A stretch of DNA of 64,000 nt from Sequoia sempervirens (GCA_007258455.2 VDFB02193867.1:526132189-526196188); one strand, 5' to 3'; positions 12,166 through 25,290 are shown, numbered from the stretch's first letter. Made by a program: numbers and translations. Notes: a model not told the origin generated them from the letters alone.

Positions 12166-12500
12166 GGCCTGTACATCGAGAGATACTCATGCTTCAGTTG
12201 CTCACCCTGTGATGGAAAAGTATAACACTCTGCCGCCCACTCCACTTGATCATGCCTAATCAATCTCTCCATTCTCCAGAGTGAGATAACTCTAAGGCTC
12301 CCATTTGACATTCCCCTCAAAACATGCCTCTTGCCATATGCTTCAAATTTCATCTCCATCACCCGCAAGTTGAGGGTAAACTCCCCAATAGCATGAAGCC
12401 AATTCATGCCAAGTTCAACATCCAACTCTCCCATGCCAACCACATAAAAATATGCTTGGAACTCATAATTGTTCAGCTGCAATGTGAGGTTTGGAATCAT
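12162..12500 (-). pseudogene. Chromovirus protease C-terminal half
   Basis: Opens IPNLTLQLNNYEFQAYFYVV and continues GELDVELGMNWLHAIGEF, the conserved strand-loop after the active site in Ty3 aspartic proteases (LGMxWL). It then runs into the protease-RT linker. Its N-terminal half lies at 14025-14200, and the two are separated by the solo LTR at 12503-14019. Confidence 0.85.
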
Positions 12501-12502
12501 TC

Positions 12503-14019
12503 TGTAATGTCCCTTACCTGGTTGGTTCTAAGGTTGTTGGAGGATGAAGGATTGGAGACTATTCCCAACCCAAGGGTCCTTTGTAATTGTAAAACCTTGA
12601 AATAATACATGCATCACCATTTGTACACATATCCACATTTCTATGTGTTAGCTTTAACATCTAGTATCCAAAAATCAGACATAATCATACTTGCAGACTT
12701 AAAACATAAGAAGAGTCACTCAGCCCATCAGGAGAGGAGAATCCTTAAGGGGCCTAAGGCCTGCCACCTTCTATTGCCCAACCCTTATCTCAGGCCTGCA
12801 GGGCAGAGTGTCTAGGTGGGACCCCCACTCCTCCATGACCCAACCCTTGCTTTGGGCCTATGGGGCAGAATGCTCAACCCTTGCTTCGGGCCTGTGGGGC
12901 AGAAACCTAGTTGGGATTTTTAGACAAATCACTTAAGTCATGATTCACCTCTCCTAGCAGGATTACAATCACAATGCAGACAGTTTCTATACAATTCCCA
13001 AATACACGGCCATTATTGATTCACTTGCATTTTCATCTATTACGATAGGAAAGAGTCCTACATGAGTATCTAATTCAGCATGATGATATATCAGAGTGCT
13101 TGAGTAAATATAACAAGATTCATGTCTATAGTTCATTCATTATATTCTATAGATTGATGAAGTTCAACAGATTCAAATTAGTTTAGTTCAATAGATGTAT
13201 ATAGTTCATTGAGTCCTAGCATGAGAGTTCATTAGAGTGCAGAAATAAATTAATCAATATCCCCACCTATATGTTCATTATTTCCTTTGACCCATGATGC
13301 AGTTCAATGCAGCCTATAATGCCAATATCAGTTCGTTACAATTGCAATGTGCATAATTCAAACATTAATCAAACAAAGATGTAAATCAGTCATCATTAAA
13401 AACCAGTTCTAAAGAAGGTAGCAATTATTATCTATAGTTGTTCCAGGACTACATAGTCTGCCAAATCTAATGTCCAATACCGTGCCAAGGATCTATTTCC
13501 AGATTTTGTTCGATCAAGGAGGAATGGTTTCAAACACGTCAGAAGCAACTTATACATTTTTAATGATTAAAGACCAGATATTGTATTCAATAATGCCCAT
13601 ACCGACTGGAGCCTGGGTCAAGCTTATGCAGTATTATTATGTCAGACTGAGGATATTAAACATTAAAACTATGTGAGTTATCTCCCCTGAGCCGCGGTTT
13701 GGTCAGCCTCCACATGTCTTTTCCTGCGTTCTAAACCATTGCTTTGTTCCCCCTCTTATTTCAATGGAGCAGACCATTGTGTCCCTCTCCTGGACACGTC
13801 ACTTACCAAGGGGTGTCTTGTTCCTCTTAAGTTAATTATGTTAAGGCATGTTATAGAAACGATTCACAATGGTAAATAAATAATGATTTATTTATTTTAA
13901 ATCGATCATTCACTTGCTAATAAAAAAGACTATTCGATTATACATATAAATACATGTTTTCGAATGTAAAAATATATTTGAGCAATTAAATATAATGTTC
14001 TTTCTTCGGGGTTATGACA
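12503..14019 (+). mobile_element. Solo LTR inserted in the chromovirus protease
   Basis: 1517 bp, starts TGTAATGTCCC and ends GGTTATGACA, flanked by CATTC at 12498-12502 and 14020-14024. It is opposite in orientation to the host element. Contains a repeated CAACCCTTNCTTNGGGCCT block at 12775-12905. Removing it plus one CATTC makes the two protease halves contiguous, which independently confirms the borders. Its presence dates the insertion and LTR-LTR recombination after the chromovirus. Confidence 0.93.
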
Positions 14020-14024
14020 CATTC

Positions 14025-14447
14025 GGCTATAACTAAGTGTAAACCCATCAGCTACTCGCACTTTGAATCCATCGAACTCTTCGGTCTTAAGTCCACACTT
14101 TGCTACCAAGCCCTCATCTATGAAATTATGAGTAGCCCAGTATCAAGCAAAGTAATCACACATTGCCCACCTAAAACTCCTCTAATCCTGAAGGATCCTT
14201 CTCTCTGAATGCTCAAGAGTTGTGTTGTAGGTAGAACTTCTTCCCTTCCCTTTTCAGACACTTCGGAGATATTATCTTCCTCCTTCCCTTCCTCATCAAC
14301 CTGATGTTCTGAATTTTCAGAATCTGATTCGTCTGCATAGTAGTACTCTAACTGGTACTCTAACTGATTCATTTTGGGCTTAAGAGGACATACATGTCCT
14401 TTTTCATACGGTCCTTTGCAAGTGAAGCATAGTTTTTCCCTTCTCAA
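14025..14447 (-). pseudogene. Chromovirus zinc knuckle and protease active site
   Basis: Begins with the nucleocapsid knuckle CFTCKGPYEKGHVC, in which the usual GH pair is kept. An acidic linker (DESDSENSEHQVDEEGKEED) follows, then the aspartic protease active site LLDTG. Directly after DTG the frame is lost to a one-base deletion; the expected continuation (THNFIDEGLVA) is legible in the next frame. The protease matures the polyprotein in the virus-like particle. Confidence 0.85.
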
Positions 14448-14543
14448 GTCTTGAAGAGTCTCGTCACTAAGTCTTTGGAAAGGTTTTCTTTGCTGGTCTG
14501 AAAAGGTATTTGGTGCTTTATTCTTTGATGAAGAGAATGGTTT

Positions 14544-15032
14544 TTACGGAAATTTTGTTTTTGGGGCAGCAAGCTCCATATCTCTTTCTTTCTTCATAGC
14601 ATCCTGTAAGGAAGGTGGATCAAAGGCTTTGATCGAACCTCGTATGGGTTCTAAGAGACCCTCACTGAAAAGCACTACCAACCTCCTCTCTGATATTCTC
14701 ATGACCATCACGGATATCCTCTTAAACTCTGAAATATAAGCCTCTAATGTCCCAACTTGCTTAAGTTGTGCAAGTTCTCGGAAGGAGACCTCGGGATCTC
14801 TCCTATCAAATTGTTCAATGACTTTTTTAGTAAACTCATCATAAGAAACAATTGACCTGTGACGCAAGGTAACCAAACCATGGTACCACCACTCATGAGC
14901 TACGCCATCCAGATGTAGTGTGGCGAACCTGATTGCCTCTTCTTCAGGCATGGGCCTCAAGAATAGGAAGTTATCTAACTTTTGAACCCAACCACGTCCA
15001 GTACAACGATGCCCTCCATCAAAATGTTCCAA
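14544..15032 (-). pseudogene. Chromovirus gag (capsid region)
   Basis: 162-codon open stretch matching the plant retrotransposon gag domain: HLDGVAHEWWYHGL, the QFDRRDPEVSFRELAQLKQVGTLEAYISEFKRI block and FSEGLLEP. Gag forms the cytoplasmic virus-like particle. It lies upstream of the zinc knuckle in the same strand order. Earlier gag sequence at 15436-15657 begins MSDKEQTYHRGSR and is probably the true N-terminus; frameshifts lie between. Confidence 0.87.
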
Positions 15033-15435
15033 AGTAATCTTACTTACTGCCTGTTGGAGATCTTTGGTTCCCTATGGTGCTCTAGTCTCAAGTCTACCAA
15101 CCACCACTATCCCTTATCTCCTCTGGTTCAGGAATTGATCAAATGTCAACATATGCCTGATGTCAGCAAGTAGTGAAGTGTACTCAATATGGCTCATCCT
15201 AACCTCATCGACCATATTTGTCGACTACTCTGGGGGGTCGTTCCTAATGAACAGGGGTCTCAACCCTCTGTGAAAGGTAGGCTACAAAGGCCTAGATGTG
15301 GTGTTGATAGAAATCCTTGGCCTCTCTTCAGGCTAAGCATTAGAACTATTGGAGTTGTCATGTTGTCTTGTGTGACCAAGATTAGGAACTTGGTTCATCT
15401 TATGCAAAAAATCAACCAACATGTCCATCATAGTG

Positions 15436-15657
15436 TCAAAATTTTGCTCTCCTAGCATCTGGGCTAATGGAACCTAAATGCGCTTTGTCTCTATCTCCCA
15501 TCATACCTAAAATACTCTCACTATCACTAGATAGAGTTCTTGTTATTTCCGGTGAATTGTGAAAGCCTAAAACCTCTGAAATGCTTTCTCCCTCTGGCAC
15601 TTGCGGAGGATGCCATGACCGTGAACCCCTGTGATAAGTTTGTTCTTTATCACTCAT
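15436..15657 (-). pseudogene. Chromovirus gag N-terminus
   Basis: 73 codons starting at the first Met (15657), 31 bp inside the primer-binding site, which is typical for the start of the gag-pol frame. The segment is polar and shows no domain. The frame is lost before the capsid domain at 15032. Confidence 0.6.
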
Positions 15658-15687
15658 GAAATAACCTCACAACATGGCAGGATTAAA

Positions 15688-15701
15688 GTGCTTTGATACC
15701 A
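15688..15701 (-). promoter_or_regulatory. Primer-binding site
   Basis: On the minus strand TGGTATCAAAGCAC starts one base after the 5' LTR end. It resembles the TGGTATCAGAGC site complementary to the 3' end of initiator methionine tRNA. Confidence 0.88.
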
Positions 15702-15702
15702 C

Positions 15703-17109
15703 TGAAACAACCCCTGTGGTGTTTGAATTTGACCTTCTGGTTTTCTGAGTGTTTTTGTTTATTTGATTTTGAGGGTTTGGATGCCACAAATGAAAATAAT
15801 GGAAATACACAAATATAGGGAAGGAATGCTTAAAATAAATGAAACCCAGTTGATTTTTATTGATTGTAAACACAAACAAGACATACCCATTTGCTGATCA
15901 TTAATTTCATAAGTCTAATTTTTATTATAGCAACCTGAATGGCAAGCATTTCCAAATGCCTAGCACACATATGTTGAAAGTCCACCTTAGAAATGATGAG
16001 GATCCATGGGGAATAGTTGGGCGCCACCTATGAAAGAGAAACTGGGCCAAAGGACAGATCGCCCTATCTCCTAGTTAACACACCCTCCAAGGATAGTACG
16101 GCAAATGCACAACTGCAACACATGCAAATCATATGTGACTTTTGCTGCTCTGAATTCTTAGGAGAATGGTATTCAATGGAGCGCCTAAGACATGTGCAAC
16201 TAAATAGAAGAAGTACGGCCTTGAAATCTTGATCTACGAGCTTGGAAAGAATAAATCTTCAACTCCCATGTGTTGGTTTATTGCTGGTAACCTGCAACTA
16301 ATTAAATTCACAAACCCTTGTTCCAGATCTGCAATGATAATCACAAAACCTGGTTTATTCTTCAAAGCAATACTCAATATTTATGCTCATATGTTGATCC
16401 CTATGTGAGACCAATCAAGTAGGATCCTTGGATGATCTTGCACGCCTGTAGAACCTATTCTAAGAGAGGGTATCCATCCTCAATCAGCCATGAAAATAAA
16501 CTTGCAGCAGCAGCTCACAAAATGATAATATATTCTAAATGACGAATAATGAGCCAAACCCTTGCCTTATGGAGAAGTACGCCACTTTTAGGTTTTCAGC
16601 CTTTGACAATTCAAAACAAAATATCTTCTCTTGAAAAGCAAAGCCACTTTTCCATAGCACTTATAATTTAATATAAAATCATTTGCCAAAGTGACTTTTC
16701 ACTTAAATACTTCATAAAGTGACTTTTTCACTTAAATATTTCATAAAGTGACTTAATTCACTTAAATACTTTATAAAGTGACTTAAGATATTCTTTTAAT
16801 AAAGTCACTTTTACTTTATAATATTAAATCACTAAATCACTTAATAATAGAATATTATTAAATGACGTGGCTTAATAAATCCATAACTCCTGGCCTGGAT
16901 ATCCAAAAGACCCCTCGAGAGTGTCCCATGAGCAAGATCAACTGCAAGTGTGCCATCACTAACCCGAAATGTCACTAAAAATAGTAAGTAACAAGGACAA
17001 GTCCTCAAACTCCTCAAAAACATTCCCTAATCATCACGTTAGCCTACGGGAACCATAGTAATAGGCTAACCCTGTTCCTCGAGCCACTGGCTAGGAAGGG
17101 GACATTACA
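15703..17109 (-). repeat. 5' LTR of the chromovirus
   Basis: 1407 bp, partner of 7960-9364, with the same TG...CA borders. Followed on the plus strand by the target duplication CAATA (17110-17114). Confidence 0.92.
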
Positions 17110-17114
17110 CAATA

Positions 17115-18584
17115 TTTGAGCAAATGTGTGCCAAAAGTTGAAAAGATCTAGATTCAGGGTGATGATATGGATGGTAAGTCATTAGTACTTGATCCAGAAT
17201 GTGCACAAATAGTTTTCCCTCAACCTAAAAACGACGCATACAACACTACACTTTCTTGAAAATCTTGGAGCCTAAAATTGTGAAATATTAGAGTTAGGAA
17301 GTTTGGCAAAAGCCGACACCTCTAGAAGACGCATGTGCTTAAATTTATAGAGGAGGGTTTCTCGACACAATTCACCCAATAATATGTGAATCAAGGATGG
17401 CTACAAAAGCATACTTTCAACATGAATCAACAATGGATTTTACCAATCTCATATTCCAATTGTGTACATCTAGTGTGACATGTATGAGAAGCTTTATATT
17501 ATGAACCATAACTTTAGACAAGAAAGCATCATGCAAGCATGAAAGATTGACAAATGACTAAGGTGAAGATGAGCTCCAAACTAAATATGCTGAGTGACAA
17601 AGATTTCATGACTAACCCTAGCAACAAACCACAACTCACAAAGGGTAAGAATGAAAGAAGAAAAGGATGAAAATATGTTTATGCCCAAATGACGAACAAT
17701 AGATCAATGAGACAAGAACATATGGCACATACAATAGCCAAGGACTAGGGCAAAAAAAGAGGCCCTAGAGCATGGACATGCAGAGACTAACCTAAAAAAG
17801 AGCATACCCCCAAGGAAATACAATATACAAGAAATAGAAAAAGGAGAACGACCCCATAAGATAAGAAACAAAACGAGACCATCCAAGCAAGGAACCAAAA
17901 TCCTTAAGTGTCAATGTTCTAAGATGAATTAGAGTAGCCAACGAAAATGTCATTAATCATAGTGGGAGTACTAATGCAAATTCTAAAAAATCTTATCAAG
18001 GGAAGTCCAAAGTTAAGGGGGGCAAGCTAGACATTCCTAGGAGGTAGTCAATGTTGTGTTTAACCCCCCACATTTGAGGCTCAAGAACTACTAAAAGTGG
18101 GGAAAATTTTGCATTATGAGCTTGCTACTAAGATCTCCATTGTGTAAGAGAGGTGAGACAAGGCCCTTGGCATTGGGATGAGATAAAGCAACAACCACTA
18201 CTGTGAGAGTCCATGTACCAAAAAGCAATAGTCATTGTTGATCACAACAAAGAGCAATGCCTCACCAATCTATACCCATCCATACACAAATCAATCTAAC
18301 ACCCCCGATAGTGGTGACGAGTTGAAAGAAGTAGCCAATCTAGTACATCTAGGTTTCCACACAAAGACATATACCTAAACCTAAAGATCTCATCAAGCAA
18401 AAGGGCCAAGCACCTTTGATTAGGGTAGAGGAAGAAAGTGGAAAGAGTGCCACCAGAGTCCTAAGCATCTAAATTGTAAGGTGAGATGGCCGACTTGATA
18501 GCACATAAAGCTCAACTAGAGAAGGTTGGAAATATGCAATTTGCTTACTTGAGGTGAAGGTTTAATGAGTTGTGTTCATAGTTT
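17115..18584. other. Unclassified relic sequence
   Basis: No frame longer than about 64 codons. Plus-strand translation gives charged runs broken by stops (for example around 17930-18120) that look like a decayed transposon, but I recognise no domain. It is the right flank of the chromovirus insertion. Confidence 0.3.
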
Positions 18585-20575
18585 CTAGCAGAAAGCTCAC
18601 AGGAAAGATGTAAGAAATAATAGATTAAGTAATGTTGAAGACAACAATTGGAAGTTGACTATTATATGAAGGAACAAGCAAAGGAGAGCTTCACTGTAAT
18701 GTCCCCTTCTCATCAGTGATCAGCATTGGCATTCTTCAGTCTATTCTGGAACCCGTAGACTGGAATGAGGTGGAAATTAGGGTTTCATGGGCTTGGCTTT
18801 TGTAGCATTTCATTTTATTTACTATTTTTAGTAAATGATAGTTGTGGCAGTATGCAGTTGGTTGTCTTCAGTCATCACTTCAGTTGAGCATGTTATTGGT
18901 TGTTTCAATATCTTCCTCTCAAGCCTTAATTGTTGAAATTTACTAAGTATTGGCATAAGTGTTATATTTTTCAATTGACCACCCCTTGGCCTAAGGATAC
19001 AACTTGCAAGTTGTTTTAAAAAGGGGACTTGAAGGGTATGCCTTGTCATAAGGTGATATTAATATTTTATATTTTTGAATTTATGCTTGGAGGAAAGTGG
19101 ACGCCACTTTATGAGGAATATATTTTTATGAAATTTGAAAATAAGGAGAATTCAAATAGTTGTCTTTTGGCGTACCATTGAGGAAGTTGAAGAGTTTCTC
19201 AATTCTTATAAAATGAAGACATGACTCCAGCATTTGATATCCATCAATTACCTTACTGTTATGCTGTCAAAATGACTATGGACATTTTGCTATTGCTTCG
19301 AGGATGCTACCTCCTAGCCCATTCCCAATTTCGTGTTTGAAATACAACACCTAGTTGGAACATTGCTGCTTCTCACATCAGACTAGCAGATTGAGCAATA
19401 AAGGTTGAGAATTTTGGTGAATTCTACAGTTTTGAAGTTCCTGGTTTTGCTACAGCTGAAGCTGTTTTCTGTTCATATCTTGCTGAGTGATTTTTATTTA
19501 GTTCTGGGTGTTTGAGCAATCTAATTGTTGACTGGAGGCGCCAACTTCCACCAAAAATCAGATTTTATTTTGAAGTTGTTGATTTTATATTGCAAAGTCG
19601 ATTTCTCAAGGAGGCCGTACTTTTTCATTGCATTGGGAATTGTGCCATAAATTAATGAAGGTGATTTGCTGCTGTTTTTCTCTCCTGGTTTGGTCGCCTA
19701 TCTTCTGAGATTCATTTGCAACAGATTTCAGTCAATTCGGAGGTGAAATGAGTGAGTTATGAGTATTTTACTGTTTTCCAGTTTGCTGTTATAAATTTTC
19801 AGATCTCAGGAATTTGCATCAGATTTATCAGTTTCCAGTTTAATCACTTTTTCAGTCATTGGAAAGCAAAGAACATTGTTAGAATTCATTCTTATATCCA
19901 TATCTCACTTCTCTATCATTGTAATTCATTTATTTGCAGTCATGTTGAAATTGTAAGGTTCTGATTAGTAGTACTAATCTAACCGTTATTATTGCTGCAA
20001 CTATTTGATTTAATTCTCATTAAAGTCCCCTGGATGGTTTACCGCCAGTGTGGTTAAAATTGTTTGTAAATCTTGTACCCACTTAAGTGGTGAATCCCCA
20101 CAGTTCTGTGGATGCCCGCCGCAGCGGATGAATTGCTTTCATTTGTAATCTTTTCCCCCCCCTGTTTGGTGGTAGCGTGGAATTGTTTCTCATGGCTGGT
20201 TATCCGCCTGATAGTTCTTAATTTCAATTTCTAGACTCCGTCATATGTTAGCACCTCGCCCTCAGTGGGATCTTGAGTGCACATTCTTGACGTTGAGTAG
20301 TTCTTCTATTCAAGTTCAGTTTCTTCAGTTCAAGTTCAGTATCTTCCATTCAAGTTCAGATTTTGATTTGAGGCTAACGCTAATCCAATCATCTATTGCT
20401 GGTTATTTTGTGTTATTCCTTCGAAAAAATTGGTTAGCATATTTCATTCACTTATAATTCTTGGTGAAGAGCTCAGAGGAAAAATGTAGGAAATGGTAGA
20501 TTAATTAACTTTGAAAATATGAATTGGAAGTTTACTACCATATGAAGGAAGGTTCAAAAGAGGTACAAACCCTTC
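18585..20575. repeat. ~130-bp direct repeat split by a solo LTR
   Basis: GAAAGCTCACAGGAAAGATG...GACTATTATATGAAGGAA at about 18590-18675 recurs as GAGCTCAGAGGAAAAATG...TTACTACCATATGAAGGAA at about 20466-20550, with the same order of short blocks. With the solo LTR removed the two lie side by side, so a tandem duplication existed before the LTR landed in it. Confidence 0.65.
18695..20446 (+). mobile_element. Solo LTR with 5-bp target duplication
   Basis: 1752 bp, starts TGTAATGTCCCC and ends CATATTTCA, flanked by TTCAC at 18690-18694 and 20447-20451. No adjoining primer-binding site or polypurine tract. Frames inside it (19752, 20245) are AT-driven. Confidence 0.82.
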
Positions 20576-23500
20576 AAGTAGAGATGAGGTGGCATAAGGT
20601 TGGGAGAGTCCCATCTCATGCAATTACACCCATACCCTTTACTTCATCCCTTCTACAATCAAGGTGCCTTTATCATCCCACCATCATGAATATGGTCCTT
20701 AAGCTATTGTACTAGAGTCTAGTTGGCACAGACACTAATTCATTTAGTTAGAAGGAATAGATATAGTTATTTAAGTCGTAAATCATTTGCTATTTGGTGT
20801 ACAAACATAGTCAGACATGATTTTGTTTAATTATGTCTATTAGAACATATAATGTACTTAATTAGTTCTTGGTTAGTAAAGTTGGTACCTTGACAATTGT
20901 GATCTAATCAACTTACCCATATGTTGATCAAACTATATCTAGAATAAAGAATGTCAAGGAACATATCCCTCAATTTTTAAGATTCTCCGTGTACAAGCGA
21001 ACTATTTATATCAACAAAGTTGCAGCTATCTCAAATCTGTATGTGTAACTTTTATTTCATTTTTGTGGTGATTAGAAGCTTCTTGTGTTCTTTAGCATAA
21101 CATCGGAAGCTATACAACCAACATACCTAGAGAATTTCTCTAATACCAATTTGGATTGTTCTTTAATACCTTGGAAATCAATGGGTTAAATTAAAAACAT
21201 GAAGGCTCTAATCAAGTTGATCTATTATTTGATGTCAAAACAGTGAATAGAATGAAAACACAATATGACATACAATAAGAAAAATATAATAACTGCCATT
21301 CTTATTAACTCGGCCAAAATTTTAGAAGATACATTACGCATTTTTCACTTAGTAGCATATTTGGTAGCTCAAGGATTTAGTATCTCAAACATTTGAAAGA
21401 TATAAGAGTTTTCAGAATAATAGTAATATCTAACTCAACTTCATTTATCAATCAAAGCTATATAAGAATGCTAAATCATCACTTTGGCATGAAATCATAT
21501 GCTACGTACAAATAAGCAATAAGTTGTCTCTAGTGAAGGCCAAACAATCCTGAAAATTTTCAGAAAGGTACGAAATATGCTTATGGAAATGATAAAGAAA
21601 AGTCTCCTGAAAGTAGATTGTCTTCCATTGTGGGGTTATGATAATTCCTTTTTTCATTTATCAAATAATAGATGAAATTTGTAGGAGCGTCACCAAGGTT
21701 CCATGATAAAGCAGTACATAACTCAAGGAACAAGGGGCATGATTGTAGTCTAACTATTATGGCATACACTTGAGCATGGACAAAGTTCATATTTAAGAAT
21801 ATGGTCCAAGCTTATCCAACAAAGTGAAATCAGCGCATAGCCTAACCCATGATTCACCAAAACAAAAAATTTAATGGAAGAGAATTTAAATGGTTGCATA
21901 ATTAGAATCCAAGCTAACTAAGATTAATGGTGAAATTGATGGGTATCAGGACTTCATACTAGTGGAATGCCAGAATGATAATGATGTTATGATTTTCAAT
22001 CTAATGGTAAGCACAGCAGACTACATTTTTCCTTGTTTTAGATAAGGGAGACTTTCCTTCCAAGAAACAAAATCTAATTTGAAACAAAATGTTATTTTAT
22101 TAAATAAGTCACTATGCAATATAATCAATATTTATTTATACTCAGCATTATTTGTACTAAAACTTTAACCTACTTATATTCTATGTTAGGTTTCTTTTGT
22201 CACAACCCTTCCTCCTCTGTAATAATAGTTATGCTGGAAATGAGTCATGCACTGCCCACTTATATAGTGCCATATGCAAGTAATTTACTTGATCCTGCTG
22301 TACATTACTATCAGAAGGTGGATGTTAATATTTTTTTCTTTTCCTTTAACATCGACCTTTCTTAGTGGTTCTGATTGAACTTTCAGTACTTTTTGCATCC
22401 AAATCTTTAACATGTTTGAGCATTAACCAATTCATCCAGTTTTATATCTACCTCCGCCTGCATTTATCAACTCAGAGAAAATAACAATTGGTAAATAAGG
22501 TATGAACCAATAATAATTTATATTCCAAGCCACCACCTGGATATTGGGCGCAAGTAGGCTAGGTTGGTCACCAAAGAAAAGCACCATTCTTGTAATCTCT
22601 TGCTTGAGGAGGATCCTGCGTTCTCTATGTATAGCATCGCCACAAATGATTGCTTGATCATGCACATCACTGTATTTTTCCACACCAAATGTATATATAA
22701 GCAACTCTGAACAAGTTAAAAACATTAAAAACATGAGCTACTCATCCTTCAAGTTCCTAAGATAATTTAAATAAAAGCATCTCTTCAGATATCTATTTAC
22801 CTACACTATGAAAGAAACAATACAACTTGTAATATCCTTAGCCGCACATTAGCATTGTCTTTCATATTCACATATATAGGGGAAAAGCATCTACAGTTGC
22901 ACAATTGCAATCACCAAAACAGAAATTTGGGAAGAATCAAATGATTTTGATATAAAAAGCAATACTCTTCTACAAACAGAAGCGACTGCTCTTTTTTCAC
23001 CATCTTGAATTCATATCTTAGCATTTGAATTTCAACGTGTGAAGCCATTCTCTGAACAAGAGATGTCAACCCAACAGACATTGAAAAATTGAAGGTAACA
23101 TCCCAACTTGTATGATCAAGACAATTTTTATAGTTTTATGAGCCAGGTAGTTTTTGAGTTATAAATCAATCCCCACTACCTTGCATTGCAATAATGGCTA
23201 GATTTTGCATACACGTGGCTAAAAGAAAAAGAAAAGGATATATGGAGCCACTGTTTTAGCAAGCCGCATACAAGATTTATGTTCCAAGCATAATCACCAA
23301 ACTCAAACTCAGCACAGACTTGCCAAGTTGACTTTGGACTCTGACTTGTCCTCGGCACCCAAACTTGGCACAAACTACATGAAATATAGGGATTCTTTAA
23401 AAAAATAAAGACTTTTATATGCACCTTTCTATATATCAAATTTAAATACATAAAGACCTAATCATTTACAAGCTACTTTGATCACATACACAAGTATCAA

Positions 23501-23640
23501 TCCAATAAATGAGTACAAAAGCAGATTTGAGCTGAGGAAACATTATGGTTAAACATATAAAAATTCTCATATGGTTTTGGTGTAAAAAACTTGTGGATTA
23601 CAATATCCAAGGATCAAAAATAAAAATCAAAACATTGGTT
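20576..23640. other. No gene seen
   Basis: About 3 kb of AT-rich intergenic DNA. Frames of 60-100 codons at 21581, 22114, 22432 and 23176 show no motifs and are not supported as genes. No LTR borders or repeats recognised. Confidence 0.5.
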
Positions 23641-23775
23641 CATCGACTGTGGTAGAAAGGGCCCTGTATCGCTCTACCCAGCACCAGTAGTGCTATGGTG
23701 GCTCCTACGCTCATTGGTCAGATAGGTCCTCAATATTACTCTAGCCATAGAAGCATTACTTGAGATCGGGATTTA
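23640..23775. other. GC-rich island with imperfect palindrome
   Basis: A GC-rich patch in AT-rich surroundings. It contains CACCAGTAGTGCTATGGTG, an imperfect palindrome, beside GGGCCCTGTATCGCTCTACC. Looks like a fragment of a dispersed repeat or a tRNA-like SINE head, but no tRNA cloverleaf could be built. Confidence 0.3.
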
Positions 23776-23989
23776 CTCAGCAAACCAAAATGTATAATCA
23801 TAATTCAACTGCTTGATATTCAATCAAGAAAAATAAGAAAATCAAAATGCTGAAAATTCCATAAAAACAATAGAGATAAAAATACTGTTTTTTGTTATTT
23901 TAAGCCAAATAAAGGGGAAATCACATTGCTTTTCCATCTAGAACTGCTCAAAACAATTTTTATTTTTTGCTTTTTAAAACCAAAGTGGC

Positions 23990-24408
23990 GGTCTAGGGTT
24001 GGCGACCCCAGCAGGGTCAAGGGGCAGTGCCCCAGGCACCTTCCCTATCATGATATACGACACGCTAAAGGTGCAGAGATCCTGCCACCGGGCCCAAATT
24101 CAGACCTTCAAGGCCACAAAGATCTTAAGGGTGAATGCCATTTTTCATGATTTTATCACTTTCAACCAAGTACCAATTTTTTATGTTTTATTTTTATGTT
24201 TTTTGTTTGCATTTTGAGGGGTTATCATGTGGTCAAGTTCAACCCTCGCAACACACAAGTCATGACAAGTCAGGCAAGGCAAGTCTAATAGAGACTCACA
24301 CAGACTTGCAGCCAAGTTTTGAGGTTTCATTTGGCTTGGCTTGGCTTGGCTTGGCTCAGGATGCAGTGAGACTGCTGAGTATCTGACAAGTCTTGTAACA
24401 CTAATTTG
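23990..24408. mobile_element. GAGTC-type dispersed element, right part
   Basis: Begins near GGCGACCCCAGCAGGGTCAA and GGGGCAGTGCCCC (24000-24035) and ends CAAGTCTTGTAACACTAA at about 24405, the same terminus as the 665-959 element. Between them are many GACTTG/CAAGTC words and a (TTGGC)5 run at 24331-24355. A comparable pair, GGGGCAG-type motif then GAGTCTCGTAAC end, occurs at 31.61-32.18 kb. The left border is not defined. Confidence 0.4.
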
Positions 24409-24650
24409 ATGGTCCAAACAACTCAAACTAGACTATAGAATGGTATATAAAAGAATACAATGTAAAAAATTCCTCAATGATTACATGTTCGATAATCATG
24501 AGAAAAAAGAGGACAAAAGAGTTATTAACTAAGTTTGTCATTACAAAGGTTCATTCAGGTATAGGTATATTTTAAACAACATTTTGGATAAAATTTTGCA
24601 CTTTTATACAACCAAGCAAATTGTGAAAAAGGACATACATGTAAGTGGCA

Positions 24651-25290
24651 TGTTAGTTTTAGGATCAGAAGTTAAATAAGCAGATTTAATTTAATTTCAA
24701 ACAAATAGACACAGCATATACCCTGGGAAAACCCTCCAACTTGAGGGAGAAAAACCCAGCAACAATATATCACTTATATATTGAAATATGAACAATAATT
24801 CTCTTTACAATGAAGCCAAACTCTAGGCCGATTATCAGCACTTCGCTTGATGCAAACTCAGATAATAAAATCGCACTCCTTGAAGATCACGAACTGCTGT
24901 AGGAGAATTCACACTTTGCAGATGGAATGGAATGAACTTAACTTGATGATGAATGAATGGAAATGATCTTTCTTATATACAATTCAGTGGAGAGGACACA
25001 CCCCTTCATGATGCAAGGTCGGCCACCAACGAATATGTCTCATATGAAATGGTGCGAACTTCAAGGAGAGGTCGGCCCATAATAATTAATATTAATTCTC
25101 CAAGTGAAGCGCCTCTTCACTTAATCGATTTAACAAACAATAAATAAATATTATTTATTATCCAAGGTGAAGCGCCTCTTCACCAATGACGTCTCAATAA
25201 ATTAAATAGCCGATAGGCTACATTTAATTTATGCTTTGATATAGGACGTGGCTGGAAGGAAGAGGCCCAACACTGCTCTAAACATCAACA
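24651..25290 (-). mobile_element. Solo copia LTR with 5-bp target duplication
   Basis: 640 bp, on the plus strand TGTTAGTTTTAGG to CATCAACA, flanked by TGGCA at 24646-24650 and 25291-25295. The block CCCTGGGAAAACCCTCC followed by GAGGGAGAAAAACCCAGC (24720-24765) is shared, with the same orientation, with 38505-38540 and, inverted, with 36635-36670. It therefore belongs to the same copia family. No primer-binding site is adjacent. Confidence 0.85.

Larger units (their letters stand above)
7960..17109 (-). mobile_element. Complete Ty3/gypsy chromovirus with 5-bp TSD
   Basis: A 9150-bp element on the minus strand: 5' LTR 15703-17109, primer-binding site 15688-15701, gag, zinc knuckle, protease, RT, RNase H, integrase, chromodomain remnant, polypurine tract 9365-9380, 3' LTR 7960-9364. 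The target duplication CAATA lies at 7955-7959 and 17110-17114. A C-terminal chromodomain-like segment after integrase places it among plant chromoviruses (gypsy). Genes carry stops and frameshifts, and a solo LTR (12503-14019) splits the protease, so it is not autonomous. Confidence 0.93.

Noticed and set aside
22829..23130. TGTAATATCC near 22829 as an LTR start
   Set aside because: No matching CA end with a target duplication was seen downstream.
23640..23720. Possible tRNA gene in the GC-rich patch
   Set aside because: No acceptor stem, anticodon loop or T-arm GGTTCRANTCC could be laid out on either strand.
24331..24355. (TTGGC)5 as a telomere-like or regulatory repeat
   Set aside because: Only five pentamers, inside a GAGTC-type element; plant telomere repeats are TTTAGGG.
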